Shown here piece by piece: positions 22,451 through 33,049 of a DNA stretch of 64,000 bases. The notes under the pieces are model-generated. The model had not been told where the DNA came from. It saw only the letters and a program-made list of their open reading frames with translations, and did no database searches. The stretch's first letter is position 1; each line of letters starts with the position of its first letter. The position numbers and the translations under genes were made by a program. This DNA is from Arion vulgaris (lineage: Eukaryota > Mollusca > Gastropoda > Stylommatophora > Arionidae), in assembly GCA_020796225.1 (NCBI GenBank), contig CM036756.1, forward strand, positions 59,674,616 through 59,738,615, in the 5' to 3' direction.

Positions 22451-22652
22451 TATTTGTAGCATCAGCAGTTTTCTTTGATTTTGAGTTCTTTCTGGATAGA
22501 TCTATTTGTTCTCTTCTCTCAAAACTCCCGACGGTAGGCAGATGCTTTCTGTAATAGAGACAATGGTTACGGTCATGGACCAGTATGGTCACTGCCCGGA
22601 AGGAAAGCAATGACAGACTACCTCGAAGACAATGCCTAGAAAACCCCAACAA

Positions 22653-22882
22653 GACTTTATAGTAATGTCTGATGTGAGACAATTCATTATTTCTATTCGA
22701 CTTTATAGTAATGTCTGATGTGAGACAATTAATTATTTCTATTCGACTTTATAGTAATGTCTGATGTGAGACAATTAATTATTTCTATTCGACTTTATAG
22801 TAATGTCTGATGTGAGACAATTAATTATTTCTATTCGACTTTATAGTAATGTCTGATGTGAGACAATTCATTATGTGTATTC
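22653..22882. repeat. 46-bp minisatellite, 5 units
   Basis: Units start gactttatagtaatgtctga at 22653, 22699, 22745, 22791 and 22837. The first and last carry ttcatta instead of ttaatta. Confidence 0.9.
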
Positions 22883-22934
22883 TATTACTATCTTTCTTTG
22901 AAGCTCGATATTTGTCCTCGCTAGATAATTATTC

Positions 22935-23245
22935 ACTCTCATCAAATAGCTTGTCCTGAGCAGAACTTTGCCACGCCAACAGTCATCCGTGATTTCTCTC
23001 TCTCATAGGCCAGATGTCCCGCCTCTGCAACCGTATTGTTCAAACCATCAGTTACATCCCGAATTCATCATCTCCGTGGTCTTCCTCTTCTCCTTTTACC
23101 GTATGCCTTTTTCCATGATGGTCTTCTCCAGCCCTTCACGTCTTTTTAAATGTCCACAATATCTCAATTTTCTCTTTCTTTTTTGCAGCATCATCCAGTT
23201 TTCTTGGATTTTGAGTTCTTATATTCTGTATAGATTTATTTGTTC
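22935..23245 (-). mobile_element. LINE-S 3' end, second copy
   Basis: The block catcaaatagcttgtcctgag ... ccatgatggtcttctccagc repeats the arrangement of 22203-22450 in the same orientation. The two copies bracket the 46-bp array, so a local duplication is possible. Confidence 0.7.
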
Positions 23246-23284
23246 TCTTGACAATTGTATTGACAATTATTATCAAAATATATT

Positions 23285-23505
23285 GTCCAATTTACTAAAA
23301 CAAAACGTTAGGAACAAAGGCGTGAGGAAGACAATGAAAAAGATGGATAGATAATCAAAATTCTGCAAAAAATTCACCAAAAATATCTATCACCCAAGGC
23401 ACTAGAGAAGCGCAAGACAAAAATAGAAAACTACGACACTGGGTGACAACCCGGTAAAAAGTGTGACAACCTGGTAACAGTGTGACAACAAAAGAAGGAA
23501 GAATA
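23285..23505 (+). mobile_element. LINE-Q fragment
   Basis: The segment aggcgtgaggaagacaatga ... ctacgacactgggtgacaac matches the ends at 38870-39030 (plus) and 25560-25760 (minus), where the frame reads KQKTTTLGNN. Confidence 0.55.
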
Positions 23506-23805
23506 TTTATAATCCTGACACTACCAAAACGGTGTGACATATAATACTGATAAATTGCTAATCTATATTACAATACATATTAATGATTTGAAATGTTTCT
23601 CTATGTATTAAGTCAATATTTTTTGGAGAAAAACACAGTAATGAAATCAATCTATATAGATATCAATCTATATCTGTATCATCTTCTTACCCAGTTTGGC
23701 AGGTCATACCTTCTTAAACTAAATAATACGATCATATATCAAGTAATGTGTCTGATTTCTATATCAAATTGTTATAAATGATTTCACCTTAAAGAAGATT
23801 TATGT
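23506..23805. other. Unassigned AT-rich stretch
   Basis: Nothing is recognised. Confidence 0.4.
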
Positions 23806-23809
23806 GCCG

Positions 23810-24545
23810 TGGTGGTAAGTTGTTCACCTCTCGCTCTGAAGGTACTGGGTTCGTTTCCCGCTTGGAGCGAATGGGATATATTTTTCAAAAGATCTTTTAT
23901 CTCAATTTAGGTGCGATGGACCCAAGCCAAATGGAAACGGATGTTAAAACGTTGGTTCGTGTTCAAGCTGAACTTGTAAATGAACGATTAACAGTTTAAA
24001 ATCGATATAATTAGGCTGCAAAGCCACTGCCTGGATAAAATTCTTTAAAAGATTAAATTAAATTACGTCAAATTTGTTCACAATCTTTAAAATTACATCT
24101 CTCTCTCTCTGATCCCGTCTAAACTGATGAACCAACTTTTATCATGAATTTTACCGTGTTTTTAGGGACTCCGTTCCTCCGTACAGCTTCTAGCGAAGCT
24201 CTGTATTTTGGGGCCAGGTTTCTTTTCTTATACCTGCTATCAGTTTATAATATTGCAGTACATGCTCTGCCGCCATGTCCGCCTTTTTGCAGGGGCACAG
24301 GCTAGTTGTGCCGATTTTAAATTTATTAAACATGTGGGCGCAGAGCTTGTTGTGGCCGGTACGGAGGCGGAGTATGGCAACTTGTTCACTACGAGACAGA
24401 CTGTAATTACATCTGAAACACTCGTACGTGCTATGGAGTTTGTGCACTTCTGCTGAGATCGTCCTGTGTAAGTGGGGGAGGTTGGAGCACACATGATTAT
24501 TCACAGAAAATTCTACTGTTGATTGTCCTATCAATCATCATTTCA
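23810..24545 (+). mobile_element. SINE-B copy, interrupted by a LINE fragment
   Basis: The head at 23810-23870 has the B-box-like GGGTTCGTTTCCC. The body continues to 24100, is broken by an insertion, and resumes at 24415 with tgctatggagtttgtgcact and ctgctgagatcgtcctgtgt, ending in tgtcctatcaatcatcattt. Confidence 0.7.
24101..24404 (-). mobile_element. LINE C-terminal fragment inserted in SINE-B (10-bp TSD)
   Basis: It is flanked by aattacatct (24091-24100 and 24405-24414). The minus strand reads VAILRLRTGHNKLCAHMFNK and then LCPCKKADMAAEHVLQY, a Cys/His-rich LINE C-terminal domain, and ends in an (AG)n tail. The 304-bp length shows strong 5' truncation. Confidence 0.8.
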
Positions 24546-24692
24546 CCTTTATTATTATTTTGTTTAGCTCACTGGTTGCAGAACTGTGTACCTATTAGAA
24601 TCTTTGACATTTCTGTGTATCACATGTCCTGTTTCTGTTGTTGTCATGATCACATCATATTTGAAATGTTGCTATATGTGGGAAAGCAACAG

Positions 24693-25125
24693 TAGCGTTG
24701 TTGTTAGTGCACTCGCTTCTTAGAAATATGGTCTGGGTTCAATTCTACAGTGAGAGTAAAATATGTTTCCTGCTGTAACGACTCTCAGGTCGACCCAGCA
24801 TCAAATTAATGCCAGGAAAAGCACTGGAAGTAAATGCGGCCGGCCAGGGCCGTGCGGTATATTTTCTCAGCATGATGCAAGTTTTCAAAATGCCGCCCCA
24901 ATGTTTTTTCCTTAAAATAACCTTCAATTGTAATTATGATTTTGCTGCTTATGCCGCCCCCTTACGGTCTCGCCTGATGCGGTGGCCTCTCTGTATCATA
25001 GCACGGCACGGCCCTGCGACCGGCGAGATATTGACCACATTACCCATCGAGTGCCGAGGGTTAATGACAAATACGGGACTAACACCTTGTTTCTAAAATA
25101 TATATCACGGTAAGAAGAAGCGTTC
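24693..25125 (+). mobile_element. SINE-A copy, interrupted by hAT-3
   Basis: It starts with the A-box-like TAGCGTTGTTGTTAGTGCA and B-box-like GGGTTCAATTC. It continues to 24844 (gcggccggc), then after the hAT insertion with gagatattgaccacattacc and ends gcgttcctttg. The order matches 28405-28685. Confidence 0.75.
24845..25016. mobile_element. hAT-3 MITE, 172 bp, in SINE-A
   Basis: Terminal inverted repeats are CAGGGCCGTGC and GCACGGCCCTG. The 8-bp flanks are cggccggc (24837-24844) and cgaccggc (25017-25024), one mismatch. The inner sequence (aaaataaccttcaattgt, gccgcccccttacgg) is shared with the copy at 35520. Confidence 0.85.
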
Positions 25126-25559
25126 CTTTGCTTCCTTTACCATATTCGAAAGGTTCTTTTCCATCTTCGCATTAGTTTTCATTTTCCCCCATTTTCTTTG
25201 AGTTGCCCATTAATGTCTTTTCAAACCTTCACATCTCTTTATGTGCTGGTAATTGCTATTTTTTTTCCTTATCAGTCAATTTTCTTAAATTCTTAGATCT
25301 TGTTTAATAGCTCTGTTTGTTCTTTTCTCTGTCCACATAATTTTGAGAATATTTATAGTCAAAACCACTTAAAGGTTTTTTCAGTCGAAATCCAAAATCT
25401 TTAAGTCTCGTACCTGAATGGTGTAGGACAGATTAGCGTAAGCGTTCGTCTGTCGACTCGCCCACACGAGGCTTGTGGGTTCAATCACACACTCGACGTT
25501 TCTCACGTGGTGAAAGGAATTGATCATCCTACCTCCTGCACACTTTTCTACTTTTGTCG
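25126..25559. other. Unassigned stretch with weak repeat similarity
   Basis: At 25430-25530 there is a possible tRNA-like block (cacgaggcttgtgggttcaatc). No copy elsewhere in the window confirms a family. Confidence 0.3.
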
Positions 25560-25800
25560 TCACACTGCTACCGGGTTGTTGCCCAGTGTCGTGGTTTTCT
25601 GTTTTTGTTTTGCTCTGTTCTGGTGGCTTGGGTGATTGTTATTTTTGCTCTTTGACAGGATTCTACTATGCCATCTAACTATCCTTTTCTTGTTTCCTCT
25701 CGCCCTTTTTCCTGATGTTTTGTTGTAGAGACTCCGTATACTGTGGAGTTTGGATACATTCTTATTAAGTAGCCAAACCACTTAATGTTTTAGTTTCTCA
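25560..25800 (-). mobile_element. LINE-Q 3' end
   Basis: The minus strand reads RIVRWHSRILSKSKNNNHPS and KQKQKTTTLGNNPVAV, then stops. The plus-strand copy at 38770-39050 ends KQKQKTTTLGNNLVAV. Confidence 0.75.
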
Positions 25801-26149
25801 ATGTAATTCAAGCAAGGTTCTGTGCCAGCTTTCTTTCTTATGCTGATATTGGTGACTGTCTTTTCTAGTGACTACTGCACACTAGAGACAGTAAATATGA
25901 AGTGACTTCATATCCTAAGGTCTGAAAAGGCTACATGAAATTTTATTTATTTACCAGGATGGTTTCACTGGCACTATATGTTTTAATATTTCTACTTTCC
26001 GTAACTAAAGCATATTAATTAAAATAATAAAATAATTTTCTTTTCTAACGAATATTATTACTATTACTTGTCTTGTCTTATCCACATGTGTACTGAAGCA
26101 GCGTGGGGAGATTCAATTTTCTATCCTGTGCCATGTGTATTGCATTTGT
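25801..26149. other. Unassigned AT-rich stretch
   Basis: Nothing is recognised. Confidence 0.4.
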
Positions 26150-26309
26150 AGTTGTTAGTCTTCAATGTCGCAGGATATCTGTGATATTATTTATCCATCG
26201 GGCTCTTGCTCTTCCTTGGGGACTATGTTAGCGTTGCCGATTGTTATAGGAGCGATCTGGTTTCATTCTCACTAGGTGACCGAACCATTTTATTTGTTGC
26301 CTGCTATCG
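26150..26309 (-). mobile_element. RTE/CR1-like LINE scrap
   Basis: The minus strand reads KWFGHLVRMKPDRSYNNRQR and then QGRARARWI, the post-RT W-F-G-H segment of these LINEs. It is broken at 26310 by the SINE-C insertion. Confidence 0.65.
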
Positions 26310-26320
26310 CTAATGAAATC

Positions 26321-26573
26321 CCCCGAGTCTTTACCGGGGCCCAAATTTGAGGTGTAAAGAATAGAACCACTGTTACCTGCCACGCATGTCGTAAGAGGCG
26401 ACTAAGGGGTTTGGCTGAAATCGGATGCACATGTCCTAAACGTGTAGAATTCTATTCGTTTAGAGGCCCTACCAAACAAATGTGCGACGCATACACGTTC
26501 TTGGCAAAGATCAAACATATCACAAAGAGTGATTAAAATTGTTGGTAAAGAATGAACGCAAAGAAGAATAAGA
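26321..26573 (+). mobile_element. SINE-C, apparently full-length (253 bp, 11-bp TSD)
   Basis: It is bounded by ctaatgaaatc at 26310-26320 and 26574-26584. It starts ccccgagtctttaccggggc, continues with aagaatagaaccactgttac and gtcgtaagaggcgactaagg, and ends with gaacgcaaagaagaataaga. The head resembles a tRNA D-arm (compare cccaagtggttaccggg at 49093), so a tRNA origin is possible but not shown. Confidence 0.75.
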
Positions 26574-26614
26574 CTAATGAAATCATATTTAATAAGAAAT
26601 ATTGTTACTAACTA

Positions 26615-26763
26615 ATGAACGAATTTGTTTGTAACGATGAATATTATTACGCTCATTATCTCCACGACAGCTTGGTCCTCATAAGCCAGGAGATGCACGT
26701 GGTGAACGAAAGTCTTACAGAATCGGGTAGTGTGTTTGAAACTTTCTCTGATGATGTTTGTAA
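26615..26763 (+). CDS. Weak candidate: N-terminal exon of the GPCR
   Basis: From ATG 26615 the frame reads MNEFVCNDEYYYAHYLHDSL and later VVNESLTESGSVFETFSDDV and CK, followed by GTACTA, a possible donor. A short hydrophilic segment with NES glycosylation sites would suit an extracellular N-terminus. No TM1-TM2 exon was found between here and 31394, so the link to the receptor is an inference. Confidence 0.25.
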
Positions 26764-26834
26764 GGTACTATTTATATTTAGTAACTACTTATATTTCTTA
26801 TGTTTATTAAATGTTAATCTTAAATTACTGAGAC

Positions 26835-26997
26835 CAGTGGCGGCTCCTGATCATTTTTATTGGTGTGGCCAGACATTTTTCCAGATAAATCATGGTTTTG
26901 GGTTGCTATATTTTAATTTAAATAATTATAAACACACGTTACACATTATTTTCAGTGTGGCCCGGCCCCACTGGCCCTTAATGACGAGCCGCCACTA
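26835..26997. mobile_element. hAT-2 MITE, 163 bp
   Basis: The ends are CAGTGGCGGCTCCTG and ATGACGAGCCGCCACTA. The 8-bp flanks are actgagac (26827-26834) and tctgagac (26998-27005), one mismatch. The body is similar to 50083-50247. Confidence 0.8.
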
Positions 26998-27079
26998 TCT
27001 GAGACTCATATTGATGTTAACGTTGTTGTATTGAATATGCATTTTTTTTCAAATATTCAGGGTAGAGCATATGACCGGC

Positions 27080-27410
27080 TAATGTTTGGACATTAATTAC
27101 AGAAGATAAAGGCTTACAAGACCTGCATATCAAGGAGCATTGGCTCATAAATATCATCAATTCCTGGAAGATGAATTATTTTGGCCACATTAAACGCCAC
27201 AGTGTTCTGGACAAAAAGGAAATGGAAGACATGATTCCTGGAAAACGAGGCAGGGGACGACCAAGACGAAGGTGGCAGCAGGACATCAAATAAACCTTGA
27301 ACATAACGCTGAAAGAGGCATCAGAATTTGCAAGGGACAGGTAGCTTTTCAGTCGGGCTGTGATGAATGCAACGTTCCGCAAAGGACATGCTACTACTAC
27401 TACTACAGGC
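27080..27410 (+). mobile_element. RTE/CR1-like LINE 3' end
   Basis: The plus strand reads NIINSWKMNYFGHIKRHSVL and GKRGRGRPRRRWQQDIK, then after a stop codon the basic C-terminal remains and a (CTA)n tail near 27390-27406. Confidence 0.75.
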
Positions 27411-27870
27411 TTACAAAAAGAGAACTTATAGTAGTGATGTTGAAACTGAGTACGGACAAACTGCAGTTGCTTTTTTGACTGCTAGTTGCACGAAGACGCA
27501 CACATTGAGCACGCATCTATTCTATGTAGTATTATAACATACACATTGATGATTCAAATATAATAAAATAATATATTGCCCATAATATTTTCAGACCTTT
27601 GGGTATGAAGTCACTTCATTTCACATGTCTATACCCTAGAGTGCAGGAGATAGGCGGGTTAATTCCGTTCCGTACGTGTGGAATGTTGAGTGTGGGATTG
27701 AACTCATTAACCCCTTATGTACGAGTCGATATAAGCCAACGCTTATGCATTACGCTAATCAGTCCCACTGGTTCATATATATTATTTAGTATTATAACAC
27801 ACAAAGGATGACGCATCTACAGTATGTTGTATAAGGAAACAGAAATTGATGGCTTATCTATACTCTAGTA

Positions 27871-28324
27871 CAGCGTTTCCCAAAGTGGACCGTACCGCCC
27901 CCAGTGGGCGCCGAAGCGTTCTAGGGGGCGATAGTGGGTTCAGAAGAATTTGGGGGGTGTTCGGGTGATTAAGGGTCGGTGGCTCCTTAAAGAAGAAATT
28001 AACAATACATATTTTAAAATAAATTATTTTCGTGAATTTGCGATTGAATAATCGTTCAAAATTTGACATCTGCATTTTAATTCATCTTTTTCCCGTCTTA
28101 CACGATCCACTTTTTCATCAATTTTTTATTTCATTCATTTAATCATTTGAAAATTGACCATGTATGACAGAAAAATATATCAATTTTCTATGTCAAAGAA
28201 AAATAGAACATGTATATATGTGGGAAAGAAGGGGGCGTTGGCAAACTAATATAATGTGGAGGGGCGTTACAAAGTTTATGTTGTGCAAAGTGGGCGGTGG
28301 GCTGAAAAAGTTTGGGAAACGGTG
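27871..28324 (+). mobile_element. hAT-1 nonautonomous element, 454 bp, perfect TSD
   Basis: The ends are CAGCGTTTCCCAAAG and CTTTTTCAGCCC... read inward; the right end reads TTTGGGAAACGGTG. The 8-bp TSD ctctagta is identical at 27863-27870 and 28325-28332. It encodes no transposase. The subterminal gcgttacaaagtttatg and gggcggtgggctgaaaaag blocks are the source of the array in the copy at 59690. Confidence 0.9.
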
Positions 28325-28404
28325 CTCTAGTATGATAACATGCAAAATGATGACGCATCTATAATTTGAAGTACGAAACCAAGGAAATTGATGATGTATC
28401 TTTA

Positions 28405-28685
28405 ATGTGTGTAGCGTAGTTGTTAGTGAACTCGCTTCGCAAGGCTGGTGGTCTGGTTCAGCTCCCGCAATCCGCGTGGAATTTTTTCCGACCGCGACGG
28501 CTCTCAGGTCGACACAGCCTCAACTGGGTACCAGACATGCTCTGGGAAAGTAAGGCGGCCGGCGTGATGCTGATCACATCACCCATCGTGTGCCAACGGT
28601 CAATGAAAAATACAGGCCTAACACTGTATTGACCTATATACACGAGGTATGAAAGGGTTCCTTTACTTTTTTTTTTTTTTTTAAA
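28405..28685 (+). mobile_element. SINE-A copy with poly-T/A end
   Basis: It has the A-box-like TAGCGTAGTTGTTAGTGAA and B-box-like GGTTCAGCTCC. The body runs gacggctctcaggtcgacac, gatcacatcacccatcgtgt and gggttccttta, followed by a T run at 28668-28681. Confidence 0.75.
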
Positions 28686-28878
28686 ATAAGAATACATAAA
28701 TTGATGACGCATCTATAATGTGGTATGATAGCACGCAAACTGATGACGAATCTTTACTGTTTAGTATTATAACACGCAAAGTGATGACGTATATATACTA
28801 TGTAGTATAAGAACACATACATTGGTGATGCATCTATACTTTGTAGTGTAACAAACCACGCAAATTGGTGACGAATCT

Positions 28879-29932
28879 CTCTCTTTAGATCGTTTATTTC
28901 GGCCATATTTATCATTCATATTGTGATATATAAACAACCTCTGCCAAGAACGTTGGTTTTACGACACAATCTTCACTACCATTTGGAGCTTTAGTGCTTG
29001 TCCTTCGGCGACGTGTCCGATTACAACCAGCGTTTACTGGGTTTGCTCTGCGTCAGCTTTTGACTGTCACCAGGCAACCTACAAGGCAGGAGATTGCTAT
29101 TTTCTTTTAAGGTAGCGACCCTTAGACGACCTACCCTTCCGGGCTGCTGAGCGTCATCTGCCCAGGTTGCCGGTCTCTTTGTGGACTACTTGGTTTTCCT
29201 ACCATGCAGTTTTGCGTACGGTTTGCTCCGCTAGGCTTTGATTGTCCCCAATCTAACTACAACGCAGTAGTATCTCTCTGTGAGCGGAAACGCGCACTGG
29301 AATCAAGCCTCTGCTGGGCTTTCCCGTTTTCTGCACATTTGGTGGTCCGCTCCCCTACGCCTGCCACGCCCTCGCTACACTATCGACGCCGTGCACGTCT
29401 GCCAACCGTTGGGCCCACCCGTGTATCGGCAGCATGCGTGTTCGCTCTGCCCTGGTGCCTGCCCCACAATTTCCATAAGTTCTCACCGTGCTCACATTTA
29501 CCATGCCTCTAGGCTGTCCGGACACGGGCTCAACTCGAGCCCACACCCAGGGCCCCGAGTTTCACCCTATGTGGGCCCACGTGCAACTCCTCTCAATCCC
29601 AAGATTTGCTCCACGTGGCCCATGTCTCTTCGCTGGATGCACTCCTCATCCCTTGTTCTTTATCCGTTCAGCTTTTCCCATCGGCAGGGAGAGACATGCA
29701 TTAGTAGTCACTCTGGGATTGCGCTCGTCTGTGTTGCGAGCGAATCTCATCCAACGTGACCACGTTTGCATCTCTACTTATACCAGAGTAGCTCTCCCTC
29801 GATCCCTACCTGCTTAGCCAGACATGAACCAATGTCTATTTCCAGGGTCACCACTTGGAGGTGGGGTAGGATCTTGATTAGTGTCAGCTCACTAATCCTG
29901 GCACGGCGTTGTCCCTATGTGCCTTTGACCCC
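28879..29932. mobile_element. GC-rich 1,054-bp insertion of unknown type
   Basis: It is flanked by the direct repeat ggtgacgaatct (28867-28878 and 29933-29944). The duplicated word is also part of the host minisatellite, so the TSD reading is not unique. GC content rises sharply above that of the flanks. No stable domain is read in any frame, though frames of about 100-160 codons are open. The left edge (28975-29050) resembles 7230-7330, and reversed it could be a LINE 3' end (AATAAAC near 28893, minus). Confidence 0.45.
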
Positions 29933-30065
29933 GGTGACGAATCTATACTGCCACTGAAGGAATTTGTAATAATATGTTGAACGAGTAGAACAGGGAAGCT
30001 GAAGAGAATAGAAAGTTTATTTAACCAGTAAGTCACAGCAAACATATACTTCAACATCTTCTTAA

Positions 30066-30286
30066 CCCTTTAGCTGCTAAGGACGTATATATACGTTTTC
30101 CCCATTCACTTCTAAAGACGCATTAACACGTCTGTTATTATCTCTCCTCTGTGGGCTAAAGATGTGTTAACACGTTATACATTTCTACTGCCACTGCTAT
30201 AGGCGTACATTCACGTTTGTGACCTAGAAAAAAAAGAGTAGCTATTTTTAGCTCAGCCTTCAGAAAGTATGTAGCAGCGAAAGGGT
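30066..30286. mobile_element. piggyBac-like MITE, 221 bp
   Basis: It is flanked by TTAA at 30062-30065 and 30287-30290. The ends are CCCTTTAGCTGCTA and TAGCAGCGAAAGGGT. The inner part has three short repeats of an acgTTaacacgt type. TTAA targets and CCC termini are typical of piggyBac relatives. Confidence 0.65.
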
Positions 30287-30290
30287 TTAA

Positions 30291-30599
30291 GAAGACTTGC
30301 ACATAATTTTGTGAGGTCTCTCAATAAATCATAGAAATCAATATCTGGAATACAAGATAACCAGTCTTAGTGCTGAAATTGGAACCTGTTTTTCGAACCC
30401 AAAATTCTAGAAAATTGCTCATAATAATATTAGAAAACTTAGGAAAGAACGCACGCGCAGTAAAATGGCAATATTATATAATAATATTAACATTAACAGA
30501 ATGATAAACACACATAAATAGTGTTAGTTTATTCTTGAGGTTGACGTGACAAGAATGTGCCGTGCTTGCCTCACGCACAAAAAGTACTCAGTTTTCGTC
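30291..30599. other. Unassigned AT-rich stretch
   Basis: Nothing is recognised; no TM1-TM2-like frame is present. Confidence 0.4.
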
Positions 30600-30900
30600 A
30601 CGCGTGTAGTAAATCTGGTTATTTTTTCAGTGAATTAATGAGGTCAGTGTAGGTGAGATCGAGTTCCTAGTTTTATCGGAGATGGAAGATAAAACATAGG
30701 TCCCGTGTTCAAGTTTAGTATGTAAACGAACTCTTTGCAGTTTGAAAGTCGATAAGAATTAACTGAAACGCCGCTTCACGAGAAAATTCATTAAAATAAA
30801 AAAATACTTTTTTCTGCAAATTGTCATCATTCTACATTTGAACCCTCGTCGGTGTTCATGTACTGACACTGAAATGTTCCTGTGTAAAATGAGCTCGTAT
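30600..30900 (+). mobile_element. SINE-B copy, partial
   Basis: It contains gtgtaggtgagatcgagttc, atcggagatggaagataaaa and gtcccgtgttcaagtttagt, then aaacgccgcttcacgagaaa and actgaaatgttcctgtgtaa. Confidence 0.65.
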
Positions 30901-31393
30901 TACAAATGCTTATTAACCGAGGCGCAATCAAATTAATCTAATAAATGAATCAGTCAACACAGTAACTTCATATATTCTAATATAGATTATATGATGAAGA
31001 AGAATTTGCCTTAAAGTATTGAATATAACACAAGAACAATAGTCCAGGTCACTCGTTTTCTATATATTTCGTATATAAGTCTATTTGAGAGTAGTAATTA
31101 CCGTCATTTACATGTCAGTCACATTACTAAAAATAGAAAATTTGACGTGAGATGTCTATGATGTGTAACACAGTGCCCAGGTTGGCAAAGATGTGTTTGA
31201 TATGGTACGATTAGCGTGTTGGATGTGGTTCGTGACATTTATAAACGCAGTTTTAAAAAACAACACAAAAACACATTGAACAAATTGAAATGGAAATTTA
31301 AGGAAATATATTAATGTTTTTTTTTCTTTTAAATGTGTTTCTGCCATTATAACATTCCTTCAACTAGTATCCTCATTTTCGTCCTATTTTCAG
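30901..31393. other. Sequence upstream of the first recognised GPCR exon
   Basis: The stretch is AT-rich and ends in a pyrimidine tract and the acceptor ATTTTCAG before 31394. I searched it for TM1/TM2-like coding and saw none. Confidence 0.45.
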
Positions 31394-31575
31394 ATCTTTA
31401 TGTTTGCGGATTCTGTGTGTAATTTGATGTCATCCTGGTTGATTGCTGTCATGGCAATGGAAAGGTTATGTGTTGTGTGTATGCCTTTTCGACGAAACAT
31501 GTGGTGTCAGCAAAGAGGAGCCGTAATCATTATCTGTGGACTATTTTCTCTCATGTCCTGCACTCAAATGTTCAG
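31394..31575 (+). CDS. Peptide-type GPCR, exon with TM3-TM4
   Basis: Rhodopsin-class GPCRs sit in the plasma membrane and pass ligand binding to G proteins. The acceptor ATTTTCAG precedes IFMFADSVCNLMSS; WLIAVMAMERLCVVCMPFRR then gives the end of TM3 with ER in place of DRY, and ICL2. AVIIICGLFSLMSC is TM4. The exon ends TTCAG before GTAATT, leaving two bases of an Arg codon (phase 2). The conserved TM3 Cys would lie in the preceding, unseen exon. Family features recall FMRFamide-receptor- or GPR139-like invertebrate receptors; the ligand cannot be told. Confidence 0.85.
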
Positions 31576-32597
31576 GTAATTGTTTATGTCACAGAAGGCA
31601 TGTGATAACTAATAACTAATGAGTTATCAAGTACGAAAGAGTATGCATAGCAAACACTACATATCAATAAACGGTGGTTGGACTGAATTCATTCACAAAA
31701 CTAGGATCATAAGACGAAGATATCAGTGTGCTTAATTTGTTCCCAAAGCTAGGGTAATAATATACAGTCGTCAATTAACGTATTTCGTTCACAAAGCTAG
31801 AGTCATAATACGTAGTGGTCAATAGGTTTACGTTATTCCAAAAGCTAGGACCAAAATACGTAGTGGTCAATGGGCATACGTTATTCCAAAAGCTAGGGCC
31901 ATAATACGTAGTGGTAATGTGCTTAATCTATCCATAAAACGGCGTATCCATAAAACGGCGTATCCATAAAACGGCGGTGAAACATTGACTAAATTGCACC
32001 AGATTATACCGATATTGTTCGGTCCCTCCCCACAGAAATGGCCCGCCACCCTTCGAAAGTAGTGATCTCTGAAATAAACGGTGATGCCGGTTCGAATCCA
32101 CGACTTAAAATGCAAGGAAACGTCTTGACCACTTTGCTACAGACCCCCCTTCCTCCCCATTAATTTTCTAAAATATCTTTGCTACATTTGGCGAAAAAAG
32201 TCTGACTGTATCCTAAATATGTTTTGTAATTTACTTTCACTCGTCATTGGTACTATTCAGTTCAATTTAGTTATGCCGATCGTTATCTTTGTACATTGGA
32301 AAAGTGAATAAATGATCTGTCCTCTAAAGCAACATTCATCTCCATGCTCCCACACTTACTGTACCTAACCAATGTTATATATTTACTAATACAAATGAGA
32401 GATGTAAAATATTTACTAATAAAAATGAGCGATTTAAAATATTTACTAATACAAATGAGAGATATTAAATATTTAATAATGTAAATTAGCAATGTTGAAT
32501 ATTCTAATTTCACTATTTCATATGTTATATATTGAGTATTATAAAAGTATAGTTTTATCGACAAAATAGATGATGTAAGATGTGAATTTGTCTCCAG
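31576..32597 (+). other. GPCR intron (1,022 bp) with small tandem repeats
   Basis: The intron is GTAATT...TCTCCAG. It holds a degenerate roughly 50-bp repeat (aagctaggrccataatacgt, 31690-31920), a 16-bp triplet repeat (tatccataaaacggcg, 31930-31977), part of a SINE-D, and a roughly 30-bp repeat (aatatttactaatacaaatg, 32375-32480). Confidence 0.75.
31985..32155 (-). mobile_element. SINE-D copy, partial, in the GPCR intron
   Basis: The block ttcggtccctccccacagaaatggcccgccac and the tRNA-like part (gccggttcgaatccacgac, gaccactttgctacagac) match 55310-55490 in the same orientation. The B box is on the minus strand. Confidence 0.65.
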
Positions 32598-32812
32598 ATT
32601 TGTAATGGTAAAGAATGATGGTTATCAATGTGTGGGCTCGCCAGAGTACGACCACTTATATGTTCCTCTTCATATCTACGTGTATCAGTTTGCTCTCCTC
32701 TTCATTACACCTGTTATCATTGTAATTATCTGCAATACAGGCCTTCTCATCCGTATATTGAGTGTTGAAAAGGCCACTCAGAACGGAGAGTCCTCGTCGA
32801 CACGCCTGACTG
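32598..32812 (+). CDS. Peptide-type GPCR, exon with ECL2-TM5-ICL3
   Basis: The acceptor TCTCCAG supplies the third base of the split Arg codon. The exon reads RFVMVKNDGYQCVGSPEYDH (ECL2 with the conserved Cys), then HIYVYQFALLFITPVIIVII (TM5 with its Pro) and LLIRILSVEKATQNGESSST (ICL3). It ends in phase 1 before a consensus GTAAGT donor. The frame is unbroken. Confidence 0.9.
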
Positions 32813-33049
32813 GTAAGTGTTCTCAAACTTGGAAATCTGCTCTCAATATAGATATTTTTCATCCATTTTGTATATTGCCCTTCTATATCACTAATACTAT
32901 AATTAGATCATTAACTTAACCAGCCAGTCTTCTGTTAATATTCTTATGTAATTATATTATACTGCACAGCAGAAATGGGCATTGTTTGATCAGATCAAAA
33001 AGTGGAAAACTAAAACAGAATTTCGAAACAAAACCATATTTATGAACTT

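Larger units (their letters stand above)
27490..28878. repeat. Old degenerate minisatellite (about 41 bp), interrupted
   Basis: The motif gatgacgcatctat followed by a tagtat/aacacgcaaattg zone recurs at 27503, 27800, 28350, 28694, 28735, 28776, 28818 and 28867. Between units lie hAT-1 (27871-28324), SINE-A (28405-28685) and other sequence. Unit identity is low. Confidence 0.55.

Noticed and set aside
29204..29957. Overlapping plus-strand frames of 100-160 codons as host genes
   Set aside because: They are caused by high GC in the 28879-29932 insertion. Several frames are open at once and none shows a domain.
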